Part shown: positions 33,280 through 44,579 of the stretch, piece by piece
Numbering within the stretch: position 1 is the stretch's first letter
Layout: every line of letters begins with the position of its first letter
Assembly (NCBI GenBank): GCA_038380435.1
Contig: JAWZYU010000020.1
Location: 47,152,307-47,216,306 of the forward strand
Source of the DNA: Ryuthela nishihirai
Taxonomy: Eukaryota > Arthropoda > Arachnida > Araneae > Heptathelidae
Direction: 5' to 3'
DNA: 64,000 nt
Translations under genes and position numbers: made by a program
Notes under the pieces: model-generated
Database searches by the model: none
What the model saw: only the letters and a program-made list of their open reading frames with translations
What the model was told of the DNA's origin: nothing

Positions 33280-33469
33280 TCTCCCGCACACGGGACCACG
33301 TCTTAATGTCCTATCCGACGGACGGCGGGGTTTCCAAGCCCATCGGTGTCCTCTACTGACCGTGGACAGGGCGGGGAATTTTGCGGAGATAAGTCTCAAC
33401 ACTGGACTCGAGCTTGGAATTGCAGATTAAGAGCCTGGCGCGCTCCCGACTGGCTCACCCCCGCCCCCC
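33280..33469 (-). mobile_element. SINE-A fragment fused to the MITE centre
   Basis: CTCCCGCACACGGGACCACG through the reverse head (TGGCTCACCCCCGCCCCC). The 3' half is missing. The tRNA region lacks CAGCTGGG before the B box. Confidence 0.85.
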
Positions 33470-33594
33470 GAAATAAATTAAAACTACCTAGAGATCTGAA
33501 AAATGTGAATTATATTTCGTTAGTACCAATCCAACTAAAAATAATTCTCTAATTATCTCTTAAAACAAAACAATTGTGTTTTCCACCCACAATG

Positions 33595-33977
33595 GGGCGG
33601 GGGTGGCTCAGTCGGTAGCGCATCAGGCTCGTAATCTGTAGTTCCCAGGTTCGAGTCCCAGCTGGGTCAGCGTTGAGATTTATCTCCGCAAAATTCCCTG
33701 CCTTGCCCACGGTGGAGTAGGGGACACCGATGGGCTTGGAAAGGCCGCCGTCCGTCGGATGGGGCGTTAAGCCGTGGTCCCATGTGCGGGAGAGCCATAC
33801 CCTGTGCACGTTAAAGAACACGCTGGATGGCCTTGACGGGAGGCTACCATCTGTCTCCCAACAGCTGTTCCAGTGGGTCCCCTCCCCCAACCTTCTCTGA
33901 GCCTTCGGGGTCCATGTGACCTGGCCATTTAGTCCATGGTGTGCAAAAAAGTGCCGCTCAGAGGTAAAACAACCCAA
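33595..33977 (+). mobile_element. SINE-A copy
   Basis: Full-length forward copy flanked by CCACCCACAATG (33583-33594) and CCACCCACTATG (33978-33989), one mismatch. Confidence 0.94.
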
Positions 33978-34062
33978 CCACCCACTATGGGTGTAAGTGT
34001 CAACTCATTGCTGCCAATGAAAAATTCATGACCCTTCATATTAAATAAATATAAAAATAAAT

Positions 34063-34195
34063 AAATACCCCCTCAAGCAGCTGCTTGACACAGAGGTCTG
34101 ACAGGAGCCTGTCAGTTATATGCCATAGTAGAAGGTCTGAGAGGATGGTAGGACCTCAGCAGAAAAACGACACATACATCCATGCCTTACCCGGA
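34063..34195 (-). mobile_element. SINE-B copy, 5'-truncated
   Basis: Reverse copy, from the AAATAAATAAATACC tail and CAAGCAGCTGCTTGACACAG to CATGCCTTACCCGG. The tRNA-like head is missing. Confidence 0.88.
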
Positions 34196-34249
34196 TTATT
34201 AAAATTTAAAATTTCTAGAGTAAATACATCATATGCAATATTCGTTTAA

Positions 34250-34720
34250 TATTTTGGAATTTTCAAATATTGCAGCGTTAGAGGGCTCATTTATAGCTTT
34301 TTGGGATTCGGAAAGTTCGAATCGCAATATTTCATCGATACCTATCCAACACAAAAAATATTTTTAATTTTTCTCTATAAACAAAAAATTCGAGTCTACA
34401 GACTGACAGGCAGACAAACCGCAAAGTAAAATTCTGGAAGTGATCCCCATCCCCACAAAATAATGGCAAACGGATCCGTAGCTCCCTAGGATACATTAAA
34501 AGTATGAGACCCTTTTCGATAAGTGCTCGGGATCTCTTGGAGCCATCAAATCATCAAATATATGGGTACAAACTGTCATTAAATTCTCGAGATAGCTTGG
34601 AGAAGTTAAAATTAGGAGAAACCTGCGGTAAGTATTTGGGACCTTCTGCACGATAAAAAAATGAAAACCCTATTCTATAAGTTATCGTGATATTTGAGAG
34701 AGACATTAAAAGTATGGAAT
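34250..34720 (-). repeat. Interspersed repeat Z (reverse copy)
   Basis: GGGATTCGGAAAGTTCGAATC and TTTCATCGATACCTATCC are reverse complements of blocks in the 58525-59100 repeat. The remainder up to 34720 is poorly resolved. Confidence 0.5.
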
Positions 34721-34796
34721 CCATTATCAACAATATTTCTATATTGCACCTTTTCGATATTTTATTCAGCCATTCATTTTACTAAGTATTGCCAGG

Positions 34797-35186
34797 ATTG
34801 GGTTGTTTTACCTCTGAGTGGCACTTTTTTGCACACCATGGGCTAAATGGCCAGGTCACATGGACCCCGAAGGCTCAGAGAAGGTTGGGGGAGGGGACCC
34901 ACTGGAACAGCTGTTGGGAGACAGATGGTAGCCTCCCGTCAAGGCCATCCAACGTGTTCTTTAACGTGCACAGGGTATGGCTCTCCCGCACATGGGACCA
35001 CGGCTTAACGCCCCATCCGACGGACGGCGGCCTTTCCAAGCCCATCGGTGTCCCCTACTGACCGTGGGCAGGGCGGGGAATTTTGCGGAGATAAATCTCA
35101 ACGCTGACCCAGCTGGGACTCGAACCTGGGAACTACAGATTACGAGTCTGGCGCGCTACCGACTGAGCCATCCCCCCCCCCCCCCT
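34797..35186 (-). mobile_element. SINE-A copy
   Basis: Full-length reverse copy. The head ends in an expanded C run (35172-35184). Confidence 0.93.
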
Positions 35187-35577
35187 GGGAGAGATGTAAA
35201 ATGAAACCTTTCTGGTTTAAAAGATAATTATTTGTCAACGCAGGGTCATATAATATCCAGTAGGCACTGTGCCTAGGGCCTATGAAAAACGGTTTTGACC
35301 TTTTTCTAATTTGTGTGATAAAAACTTTAACAAAGATCTCTTCTTGATAAATATATTAATAACCATGCTACTGAACAGTATTTCACAAAGAAACAGAGTC
35401 CAGACCCATCTACTCCTGGAAATCGATGTACCCATGAAAATGTATCCGCCGAAAAATACAAGAGTTTTTGGAATAGGCCTACAAGAATCGGAATCCGGCC
35501 TTGGTCACTAAACAACTAGCTTCGATTAGATAATGAGAATGAAATTAAAATTAGCAGAAAAATGTAGTGTGGAGGTT

Positions 35578-35643
35578 AACTTTATAAATCAATTACTTTA
35601 TAAATCAATTACTTTATAAATCAATTACTTTATAAATCAATTA
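35578..35643. repeat. 16-bp tandem repeat (4 copies)
   Basis: TTTATAAATCAATTAC repeats four times exactly. It abuts the 3' end of a SINE-B copy, so it may be an expanded tail or target sequence. Confidence 0.95.
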
Positions 35644-35836
35644 CCCCTCAAGAATTTGCTTGCCACAGTCTGAAAAGAGTTTTTCAATGCAATAAAGCCA
35701 TAGACAAGGCTTGTGAGGTCGGCGAGACCTCAGCAGAAATACAACACAAATAATGAAACATCAATGCCCTTACCCAGGGCTCGAACCTAGATTCTTTAAT
35801 CTGTAACCAAGTACACTAACCACTCGGTCACTATAC
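35644..35836 (-). mobile_element. SINE-B copy, diverged
   Basis: Reverse copy: CCCCTCAAGAATTTGCTTGCC, GACCTCAGCAGAAATACAAC, then a tRNA-like head GGGCTCGAACCTAG and CACTAACCACTCGGTCAC. Confidence 0.8.
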
Positions 35837-36050
35837 AAATAACCATATAATAATTTATTTTCCATATAATTGGATACACAGAAGGTTCAGATGGTGCATA
35901 AGAAACGCAAAGACTACAATAATCAATATTTATAGCAACAAAGTTTTCTATGAGGTTTAGAAACTAAAACGAAAAAATGGTGACAAGTCCACTTCTTTCA
36001 ATTTTCTACTGAAACTCTGCATTGTTTGCGAAAACACCACGTCCTTCGGA

Positions 36051-36929
36051 TTGGTTGGTTGGTTGTTTTACCTCTGAGCGGCACTTTTTTGCACACTATG
36101 GGCTAAATGACCAGGTCACATGGACCCCGAAGGCTCAAAGATGGTTGGGAGGGGACCCATTGGAACAGCTGTTGGGAGACAGATGGTAGTCTCCCGTCAA
36201 GGCCATCCAGCGTGTTCTTTATCCTGCAAAAGGTATGGCTGTCCCGCACACGGGGTCACGGCTTAACGACCCATCCGACGGACGTCAACCTTTTCAAGCC
36301 CATTGGTGTCCCCTACTGACCGTGGTCAGGGCGGGGAATTTTGCGGAGATAAATATCAACGCTGACCCAGCTGGGTTGGGTTGGGTTGTTTACCTTTGAG
36401 CGGCACTTTTTTGCACACCATGGGCTAAATGGCCAGGTCACATAGACCCCGAAGGCTCAGAGAAGGTTGGGGGAGGGGACCCACTGGAACAGCTGTTGGG
36501 AGGCAGATGGTAGCCTCCCGTCAAGGCCATCCAGCGTGTTCTTTAACGTTGGGTTGTTTTACCTCTGAGCGGCACTTTTTTATACACCATGGGCTAAATG
36601 GCCAGGTCACATGGACCCCGAAGGCTCAGAGAAGATTGGGGGAGAGGACCCACTGGAACAGCTGCTGGGAGACAGATGGTAGCCTCCCGTCAAGGCCATC
36701 CAGCGTGTTCTTTAACGTGCACAGGGTATGGCTCCCACACACACGAGGCCACGGCTTAACGTCCCATCCGACGGACGGCGGCCTTGCCAAGCCCATCGGT
36801 GTCCCCTACTGACCGTGGGCAGGGCGGGAATTTTGCGGAGATAAATCTCAACGCTGACCCAGCTGGGACTCGAACCTGGGAATTGCAGATTACGAGCCTG
36901 GCGCGCTACCGACTGAGCTACCCCCGCCC
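36051..36929 (-). mobile_element. SINE-A copy with internal multiplication
   Basis: One insertion flanked by CACGTCCTTCGGA (36038-36050 and 36930-36942). Inside are three SINE tails at about 36058, 36376 and 36550. One junction (TTCTTTAACGTTGGGTTG, near 36540-36557) is the same ACGTTAAAG-to-tail join found at 9025 and 9195. The other (CCCAGCTGGGTTGGGTTG, near 36366-36383) joins the tail to the region beside the B box. Confidence 0.92.
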
Positions 36930-36942
36930 CACGTCCTTCGGA

Positions 36943-38033
36943 AGTTGTTCCAAACCCTCTCCACCCTGCAGACGAAAGAATGATATTTACAGTTTTTCTT
37001 GGTCAGTGGAATATTAATACACATGGACCGTCTTCTCGTGTTGCTACTTAAAGTTGTTAGCAAGGGATGTTGGATGACTTGGATGTCTTATCTAATCAAC
37101 TATTACCATATCCAATCAACTACTAACATATCCATCTATATCTTTCACTTCACTGTATATTTCCTATCATGTTACAAATATAATTCTTTTGAATAATGTT
37201 ATACCATACTAAATCAAAAACTAAGTTTCGAATGCACTTTTTCATCATATCAACCTAACATCTCCATTCAACTTTTGCGAAATCTTTCTTACATTTATTT
37301 CTCTCCAGTTGTTTTAAGTCCACGATGCTCAAAAAATCCGGAGCAATCACTCTTCCGATATCAGAGTTTTCATGCTCCAGCTTCTCCAGTCCGCGAGCAC
37401 CAGAAATGCATCGTTCGAGAGAGCCTGCATCTTCGTTACGCCTGAGTGCGATTAAATCTCCGTGACTCAAGGACGGCGTGTGCCCACTCTCCAGTAAGAG
37501 TCTGGCAACTTTCATCTGTCACTCGCCAATCGCTGCTGTTTATGTGTATGTTTAATGTAGGTGCAAGTTTCGAACTCTGAAGCTCCGTTGCCCCTTGATG
37601 GGGTGAGTGATGGTCGCAGAGGATCCCTCGAGTTCGCCTCTTCGCTGAAACCATCTGTTTTCGCGCCCTATAAAGATGTTGGATGAATGACTAAAAAAGC
37701 GAGTGTGCAATTTCATCTCGTGTCATAGTTTCTCTCAATCCGTGCTTTCTTTTGGAGTGTATGTTATTACCTCGCCCTGATATAGAAAAAAAAAATTAAT
37801 TTGGGAGGAGGGTCAAAAGACTGGATTAAACTAGAAAGGACTAGAGCTATTTCCCTCCACCCCCCCCACTTTTTTTTTTAAATTACACTCCCGCATAGTA
37901 AAATATATTTACTCTTTTTTCGTTTTGTTTTTAAAGCATTCTTGCAAAATATGTTTAATACTGGGTGTCTGAGAAAATAGATGTATGCCCATTTCATTCA
38001 AGAATATAGTATATGTCAATAAAGAAAGCATAG
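36943..38033. other. Unassigned stretch with a possible exon-like patch
   Basis: 37255-37654 is CpG-richer, and the minus strand has an 86-codon frame containing VARLLLESGHTPSL. This faintly recalls an ankyrin-type helix, but no repeat periodicity or splice evidence supports it. The rest shows nothing. Confidence 0.3.
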
Positions 38034-38043
38034 ATGTAATCAG

Positions 38044-38237
38044 CCGTCCCGTGACCGAGTGGTTAGCACGCTTGGCTACTGATCTAAGGGACCTGGGTTC
38101 GAGCCCCGGTATTAGGCATGATGCGCGTGTCGTTTTTCTGCTGAGGTCCTGCCATCCTCTCAGATCTCCTACTGTGGCATATAAACTGACAGGCCTCTGT
38201 GGCAAGCAGCTGCTTGAGGGGGTATTTATTTATTTAT
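38044..38237 (+). mobile_element. SINE-B copy, full length
   Basis: Forward copy flanked by ATGTAATCAG (38034-38043 and 38238-38247). The A box region is GTGACCGAGTGGTTAGCACG and the B box CTGGGTTCGAGCCCC. The tail is GGTATTTATTTATTTAT. This is the best reference copy of the family here. Confidence 0.95.
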
Positions 38238-38247
38238 ATGTAATCAG

Positions 38248-38576
38248 GGCCTGATCTAGGGGGGGGGGGGCAAGGGGGCCATGTTCCCCACTTTTAGAAT
38301 GTGAGTAAGGGTAAAAAAGGCAAAAATTTATTATATTTCATTCATCTTTCAGGATTTTTTTTAAAAAAACATGTAAAAAAAAGTGGGATATGTTGTATTG
38401 CATTGGAAATCAATTCTCACCTCCCCCCTCTGCATTTTTTTTGGATCAATTGTGTTTCTTGTCCGCTCCCCAAATCCGTCTTATAGCCTCTTAACTACAG
38501 AAGTCCCCTCTCACACTGAACCACCTCGTGACCTCTGTCTGTCATTGTCTTCCATCAATTCTTCCAATCGTTCTTC
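38248..38576. repeat. G-run-bearing repeat, possibly repeat Y
   Basis: Begins GGGCCTGATCTAGG with a 10-base G run, like the GGCCCGGATCTAG start at 10675 and the end sequence of the 50081-50925 element. The rest is AT-rich with no other clear match. Confidence 0.4.
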
Positions 38577-38909
38577 GTCTCGGTCAGTTGGTAGCGCACC
38601 AGGCTCCTAATCTGTAGTTCCCAGGTTTGAATCCCACCTAGAGCTAATAGTTATTCCCCACTCTGCCGTCGGTCAATAGGGGGCACTGATGGGTTTGGAA
38701 AGGTCACACAGTCCGACAGATGGGACGTAACCTGTGCACGTTAAAGAACACACTGGATACCTTGACGGGAGGCTATCATCTGTCTCCTATCAGCTGTCCA
38801 GTAGGTTCCCTTCCCTCAAACTTCTTTGAGCCTTTAGAGTTCTTATCTCCTGATCATTTAGCCCTTTGTGTGCAAAAAAGGGCCACTCAGAGGTTAAAAG
38901 AATCCAACC
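38577..38909 (+). mobile_element. SINE-A copy, diverged
   Basis: Forward copy beginning in the A box (CGGTCAGTTGGTAGCGCACC), with internal deletions and many substitutions. Ends CACTCAGAGGTTAAAAGAATCC. It is an older copy. Confidence 0.85.
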
Positions 38910-39101
38910 TTTCATCTCAAACTTTCCGCTAAATATGTATGTTCCATTGTGTAATAGAAAAATCCCCTTTTCAGCGAATGAAATGCTAGCCATCTATCGA
39001 AAGACGCAGCGATGATTCGAGACCATTTATCATAAAACAAAATATGCATCTGCGCTTGCGCGGAGCACTCATTTACAGGTCTTCGTATTCTACTAACTGT
39101 A

Positions 39102-39315
39102 CAGTCGCTCAAAAAAGTATCCGAACACTATGGTTGATTACAGAATTCAGAAAAAATATCTGGCAACGATTTTTTTTAGAAATTAGTGATCTGGCAACTT
39201 CGTATCACGTGACACGAAGTTGCCAGATCACTAATTTCTAAAAAAAATCGTTGTCAGATATTTTTTGTGAATTCTGTAATCAACCATAGTGTTCGGATAC
39301 TTTTTTGAGCGACTG
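39102..39315. mobile_element. Complete palindromic MITE (214 bp)
   Basis: TA (39100-39101) and TA (39316-39317) flank an almost perfect palindrome. It starts CAGTCGCTCAAAAAAGTATC, ends GATACTTTTTTGAGCGACTG and is centred on TATCACGTGACA. Size, TA duplication and terminal sequence point to a nonautonomous Tc1/mariner-type element. No ORF is present. Confidence 0.95.
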
Positions 39316-39573
39316 TACATACCAAATGCAGCATATCTTTTATTACATTTTACCGAAAATTTTTTGGATTATTTCGAAATATTATGAAATATTCGTGAAA
39401 TCCGAAGGCAGTGTGCGCATATAATAACTGTATCCGTTGACAGACTCAGATTAGGATTTAGTTCAGTAGTTCCATGAAGTGAAAACAAAAAGTGAGCAAA
39501 TGTTGTGCGATATGTCTTCGAGCTGTAAATTGAAGATACCTATTCTCATTTGTTGCTTTGATAGTCTTCTGGA

Positions 39574-39913
39574 TTCCCAGATTCGAGTCCCAGCTGGGTC
39601 AGCGTTGAGATTTATCTCCGCAAAATTCCCCGCCCTGCCCACGGTCAGTAGGGGACACCGATGAACTTGGAAAGGCCGCCGTCCGTCGGATGGGACGTTA
39701 AGCCCTGGACCCGTGTGCGGGAGAGCCATACCCTATCACGTTAAAGAACATACTGGATGGCCTTGACGGGAGGCTGCCATCTGTCTCCCAACAGCTGTTC
39801 CAGTGGGTCCCCTCCCCCAACCTTCTCTGAGCCTTCGGGGTCCTTGTGACCTGGCCATTTAGCCCATGGTGTGCAAAAAAAGTACCGCTCAGAAGTAAAA
39901 CAACCAACCAAAC
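39574..39913 (+). mobile_element. SINE-A copy, 5'-truncated
   Basis: Starts within the tRNA region at TTCCCAGATTCGAGTCCCAG. It is flanked by TAGTCTTCTGGA (39562-39573 and 39914-39925). Confidence 0.94.
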
Positions 39914-39925
39914 TAGTCTTCTGGA

Positions 39926-40465
39926 AACATTATTATTAGGGATTTACTTGAGGAAACTAAGACAAAAAAATGTTTTTTCTTAAGAAAACTTGAATGCTTC
40001 GCTGCTATACTGGAATTAATCCCTAGCATTCTCCGTGATGGTTCCAATATGGGACCGAAATATACCATTCTTAATCAGAAGCAGGTGGATTTCGTGTCTT
40101 GAGTTTTTTTAAGTAGAATTTGAATAAAATCTGTAGCACACATAGGTTTTTTTTTTACATCCTTCCGGTTAGTAAATTAGATTATCAAGAAGTGGAGAGA
40201 AAGGTTACACTGTTATCGACGTGCTTTAATAAAAAATCTTTCAGATTTTATCAACTGGGATCTTATAAGAATTTATCAAGCTTTTTCCAAATTTTGGTAT
40301 TAATTTTTGATTATTTCAAGCCATTGAATGGACAAATATTTAAAACAAACACCGAGTTATGAATTAAAGAACGAGAGCAAATCTTCAAGTAAAACCAGGC
40401 TGATGACTTCAACAAAGCGCAAATATAATGACGATTATTTAGAGTTTGCTTTTATTCTTTTTTAG
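39926..40465. other. AT-rich unassigned stretch
   Basis: No gene or repeat is recognised. Confidence 0.4.
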
Positions 40466-40672
40466 GTGTGCCGCGGAAAAAAAAATTAGATTCAGTGTGC
40501 CGCGGAAAAAAAATTAGATTCAGTGTGCCGCGGAAAAAAAATTAGATTCAGTGTGCCGCGGGGAAAAAATTAGATTCAGTGTGCCGCGGAAAAAAATTAG
40601 ATTCAGTGTGCCGCGGAAAAAAAATTAGATTCAGTGTGCCGCAGAGTAAAAAAGTTTGCGAGACACTGCCTT
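40466..40672 (-). repeat. 27-29 bp tandem repeat with a hAT-like end
   Basis: Seven units GTGTGCCGCGGAAAAAAAA plus TTAGATTCA start at 40466, 40495, 40523, 40551, 40579, 40606 and 40634. The right end, read on the minus strand, is CAGTGTCTCGCAAACTTTTT, which resembles the CAGTGgTTCtcAAC terminus of hAT elements. The array may be a subterminal repeat expansion in a hAT remnant. Confidence 0.75.
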
Positions 40673-41108
40673 ATCTGATGCTAGGGGTTGGAATCCCGTT
40701 TCCCCTTTTTCTTCAGATCAGAATGCTCGTCAAGAATCTGTTTTGAAATCTGAAACGTATGCCCTATTGTTTCAGATAAAGTCGAGACACCCCAAGTGAC
40801 GATTCATTGGAAAATCCCAATAACACTTTTCGAAATAAGGAATCACGAAAAAATCTCTATCTCACATCCGATATCAGAAATTCAGAGAATAAATCCGAAG
40901 AAGTTCCCTGTCACAGATCCATGGCTATATCTTGGGGTAAATTTCTATCACACATCCAAAAATGAAGACTCGTGTTATATCTTTGTCATACACCCTCAGG
41001 TTAGGTCTCCCTGTTAAAATTCCTGTCACAACTTCAGGTTAAAGATTATGGTATTCTCTGTCACAACCTCTTTCCGGTCCTGCAGCTTATAGTAGCACTC
41101 TTCCTCAT
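40673..41108. other. Unassigned stretch
   Basis: Contains loosely repeated CTGTCACA and ATATC words near 40850-41060. No gene is seen. Confidence 0.35.
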
Positions 41109-41236
41109 TGGTCTGGTTGAGATTTTCTCAGCTAACCCTCTATCTGTCCTCAGTGAGAAAAGTGACACCGATAGGCATAGAAAGGTCTACATATGTCCGT
41201 CGCATGCAACATTAAGCCGTGGTTCTTTGTACAGGA
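41109..41236 (+). mobile_element. Old SINE-A, left part (split by a younger SINE-A)
   Basis: Diverged forward SINE: GAGATTTTCTCAGC, GTGACACCGATAGGC, ACATTAAGCCGTGG. It continues after the nested copy at about 41638 (GATCCATACCATGTGCATTT) to about 41700. Confidence 0.75.
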
Positions 41237-41624
41237 TTGGGTTGGGTTGTTTTACCTCTGAGCGGCACTTTTTTGCACACCATGGGCTAAATGGCCAGGT
41301 CACATGGACCCCGAAGGCCCAGAGAAGGTTGGGGGAGGGGACCCACTGGAACAGCTGTTGGGAGACAGATGGTAGCCTCCCGTCAAGGCCATCCAGCGTG
41401 TTCTTTAACGTGCAGAGGGTATGGCTCTCCCACACACGGGGCCACGGCTTAACGTCCCATCCGACGGACGGCGGTCTTTCCAAGCCCATCGGTGTCCCCT
41501 ACTGACCGTGGGCAGGGCGGGGAATTTTGCGGAGATAAATCTCAACGCTGACCCAGCTGGGACTCGAACCTGAGAACTACAGATTACGAGCCTGGCGCGC
41601 TACCGACTGAGCCACCCCCGCCCC
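41237..41624 (-). mobile_element. SINE-A copy inserted into an older SINE-A
   Basis: Full-length reverse copy flanked by TCTTTGTACAGGA (41224-41236 and 41625-41637). The duplicated target is itself SINE sequence. Confidence 0.95.
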
Positions 41625-41637
41625 TCTTTGTACAGGA

Positions 41638-41700
41638 GATCCATACCATGTGCATTTAAAACGCACATTACATAGCCTTAACGGGGGGGGGGGCGCATTA
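41638..41700 (+). mobile_element. Old SINE-A, right part
   Basis: Continues the copy at 41109: CCATACCATGTGCATTTAAA. It then decays around a G run (41681-41691) and a short local duplication of CATTACATAGCCTTAA. Confidence 0.6.
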
Positions 41701-42663
41701 CATAGCCTTAATTATTGTCTCATTACAGTTGCCCACTGGAGCTTGCAGTCATTTATAAACTATTTAATAATAATCTATATTTTATATTATATTTAAATTT
41801 TATATTATATTTATAGTTTTGATTTATTTTGGGCTTATATTGCCTCTCTAATGGCTTCAAGTCACTTAATTTTATTTTTTATCTGTAGAAAGGGTCACTT
41901 TGTTTTGGTTAAACCGCTTTTTCACTGGGGGGAACTTCCTAATTGACTTTTTCCTTTGTTCTCAGGCTTTCTAGGGTTTGTGGGGTCTTTCCTGTATACT
42001 CTCCTACCTTCCGATGACTATACTTTTGTGCAATGCAAATGGCTGCCTGTTTTTCAGTCTCATTGGGAATTTTAGGAAACTTTTTTGTTTCTTGGGAATT
42101 TTTAGGGAGTTTTCCGCTAGATTCAGCCACTTTGTGTGGTATTGAGCAACATTTGCTTCGGCTAGGGAGGGATTTTGAGGGAGTGGAAGCGTTTTTTGGG
42201 TGGAAGGTTACTTGGGGTTTGTCATTTTGGGTCTATTCCGGTTTGTTCTTTGGGTCACTTCCGGGTCATCTGGGACCTTTTGGAGCGTTTTTTATACTGC
42301 GGACCACTGGGATGCTGTGGGTTACTTTGGGTCGTTTTGGGTCATTTCCGTTTTTTGGAGGGGTCACTTCCGGCTGTTATCGGATAATTAGGGGTGTTTT
42401 AGGGCCTTTTTGCACCCACTCTTTTGGGAATTTTTGAGGTCACTTCCGTTTTTATATAATTTATATTCATTACTATATGTAGTGCACACTCTTCCAAATT
42501 AAAGGGAATTCGTAGAAAAATGATCGTAAATCAAATATCGCTCGGCCAATTTGCAAAATAATTGGTGAGAAAGTTTCTGTACATCTGCTTAATTGATATT
42601 GAAAATGACAAAAGTTTCCTCATCCTATCTCTTAAAATTCCGCAATAGAATTACTGTCTTAAT
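41701..42663. other. Unassigned stretch with GGGTCACTTCCGG motifs
   Basis: 42100-42450 holds several copies of a loose GGGTCA(C)TTCCGG word (for example near 42252, 42342, 42363 and 42437). Open frames of up to 134 codons there are low-complexity and show no domain. Confidence 0.4.
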
Positions 42664-42740
42664 TTGGGGTCCTTGTAACCTGGCCATTTAGCCCATTTGT
42701 GAAAAAAAAGTGCAGCTCAAGGAAAAAACAATCCTCTCCA
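42664..42740 (+). mobile_element. SINE-A 3' fragment
   Basis: GGGGTCCTTGTAACCTGGCC, TTTAGCCCATTTGTG, then GTGCAGCTCAAGG. It is a 5'-truncated old copy. Confidence 0.8.
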
Positions 42741-42972
42741 ATATTTTCATCGACCCTTTTTATTTGCACAGTGGAAATAGAAGCGTAAGTTTTAAAGAAG
42801 AAAAAATTGATCTTCGATGTGTTCAAAGCAGCATTATCAGCCATCAGTCACGGATCGGCAGCCAAACGTAGGATAACCCTGGCAACCAAACAGATCTCCG
42901 GTTACGTGAAGACGTCATGCTTGAAATGGCCGCGTTGGATGATGCGGAGATGTAAAGATGTAGCGCTCCCGA

Positions 42973-43529
42973 GGGGGCGGTGGTGACTCAGTCGGTAGCG
43001 CGCCAGGCTCGTAATCTGTAGTTCCCAGGTTCCAGTCCCAGCTGGGTCAGCGTTCAGATTTATCTCCGCAAAATTCCCCGCCCTGCCCACGGTCAGAGGG
43101 GACACCGATGGGCTTGGAAAGGCCGGCGTCCGTCGGATGGGACGTTAAGTCGTGGCCCCGTGTGTGGGAGAGCCATACCCTGTGCACGTTAAAGAACACG
43201 CTGGATGGCCTTGACGGGAGGCTACCATCTGTCTCCCAACAGTTGTTCCAGTGGGTCCCCTCCCCCAACCTTCTCTGAGCCTTCGGGGTCCATGTGACCT
43301 GGCCATTTAGCCCATGGTGTGCAAAAAAGTGCCGCTCAGAGGTAAAACAACCCAACCTTAAAGAACACGCAGGATGGCCTTGACGGGAGGCTACCATCTG
43401 TCTCCCAACAGCTGTCCAGTGGGTCCCCTCCCCCAACCTTCTCTGAGCCTTCGGGGTCCATGTGACCTGGCCATTTAGCCCATGGTGTGCAAAAAAGTGC
43501 CGCTCAGAGGTAAAACAACCCAACCCAAC
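42973..43529 (+). mobile_element. SINE-A copy with duplicated 3' half
   Basis: One insertion flanked by GTAGCGCTCCCGA (42960-42972 and 43530-43542). The first tail (AACAACCCAACC, near 43355) is followed directly by TTAAAGAACACGCAGGATGG and a second run to the tail. The junction equals that at 9025 apart from one base. Confidence 0.94.
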
Positions 43530-43819
43530 GTAGCGCTCCCGATGTATCTACGGACACAATCGATGGGGGTGATGAAAGCGAAGGAATTTATTCATTACTC
43601 AGGATTGTATTGAGGTTTGGCATTCTCTTCCATTATCGTTTATCAAATCGCTGCTGTTCTTAACTATAACAATATGACAGAAGTGAAGCCTAGATTGCAT
43701 AAGCTTTCTTATATTTGCTTTCTAGTCCTCAAAACGATCTCATTCGAGTTCGTCGTAATCTATGGGATCAAAAAGATGGAAATGATCACAATCGTCATCA
43801 TTTCTATCTTTTCGGTTTT

Positions 43820-43891
43820 AATAAGGTATGAATTTTATTTTGAAGAGGCTCCCAGAAGCCCTGGGCATTATGCCACCAGTAGTTGCCCCAC
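43820..43891 (-). mobile_element. Old SINE-A, left part (split by LINE-A)
   Basis: GGGCATTATGCCACCAGTAG plus TTGCCCCAC aligns with GGGCTAAATGGCCAGGTCAC plus ATGGACCCC of the family. It continues at 48507. The left limit is uncertain. Confidence 0.65.
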
Positions 43892-44579
43892 GGTCTGTAA
43901 ATGGTAGCTCGGTAGTCACTGGAAGGAGAGCTATGCACCAATCCCCTGTGATGATACATAGAACCGGCCAGGCCTAGCACCTAATGTCCGACCCCGCCTT
44001 CTCGTGGTGCAGACCGTTAGTACCTTTCAAAAGAGATACTCTCTTGTGAAAGTGAACGGAAGGGGAGGGCGGCCAGATTAGTGTGGCCTACTGATCTGGA
44101 CAACTATGGCTACTTTTCTTTTTTTTTTCTACCCTGCTGAGGAGTGGTCAACCACACAGGGTCCTGGTGCTGACCATATAAACCCACTGGACCGGACAGA
44201 TATATGGCTCTGAGCTTGATTATGGATCCTGATTTTGCTGCACCGGTGGGCTTCTGTGGAGGGAAAATCTTCCGCTGTGTTTCCTTGTTTGTTTGTGGGT
44301 TGACAGCCCCAAGTGAATAGATTCACAGAATATGTTTATCAGCTGGTGGATAATCCTGAGCAGAGGTCATCGCAGGCATCTGAACTCTTTGCATCTATTG
44401 GCATCGTCAAATTCTACATTGGAGGAAGTCTTCCAGTGTAGATGGCTTCAGCCTTTAGTGGTGGGGGAACGGGTCTTTGCCCCATGTCTGCGATTAGGGG
44501 GCTGTTTGATATTGTCGGCATTCCCTCTCTCAATAAACATAGTTTCTTTAAACATCCTACTAACCATTTTCTCTCCCTA

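Noticed and set aside
38044..38115. Functional tRNA gene at a SINE-B head
   Set aside because: The anticodon stem does not pair properly, and the copy has SINE body, tail and target duplications.
42033..42437. 134-codon frame near the GGGTCACTTCCGG motifs
   Set aside because: Low-complexity Gly/Phe/Trp-rich translation from a repeated DNA word, with overlapping frames equally open. No domain.
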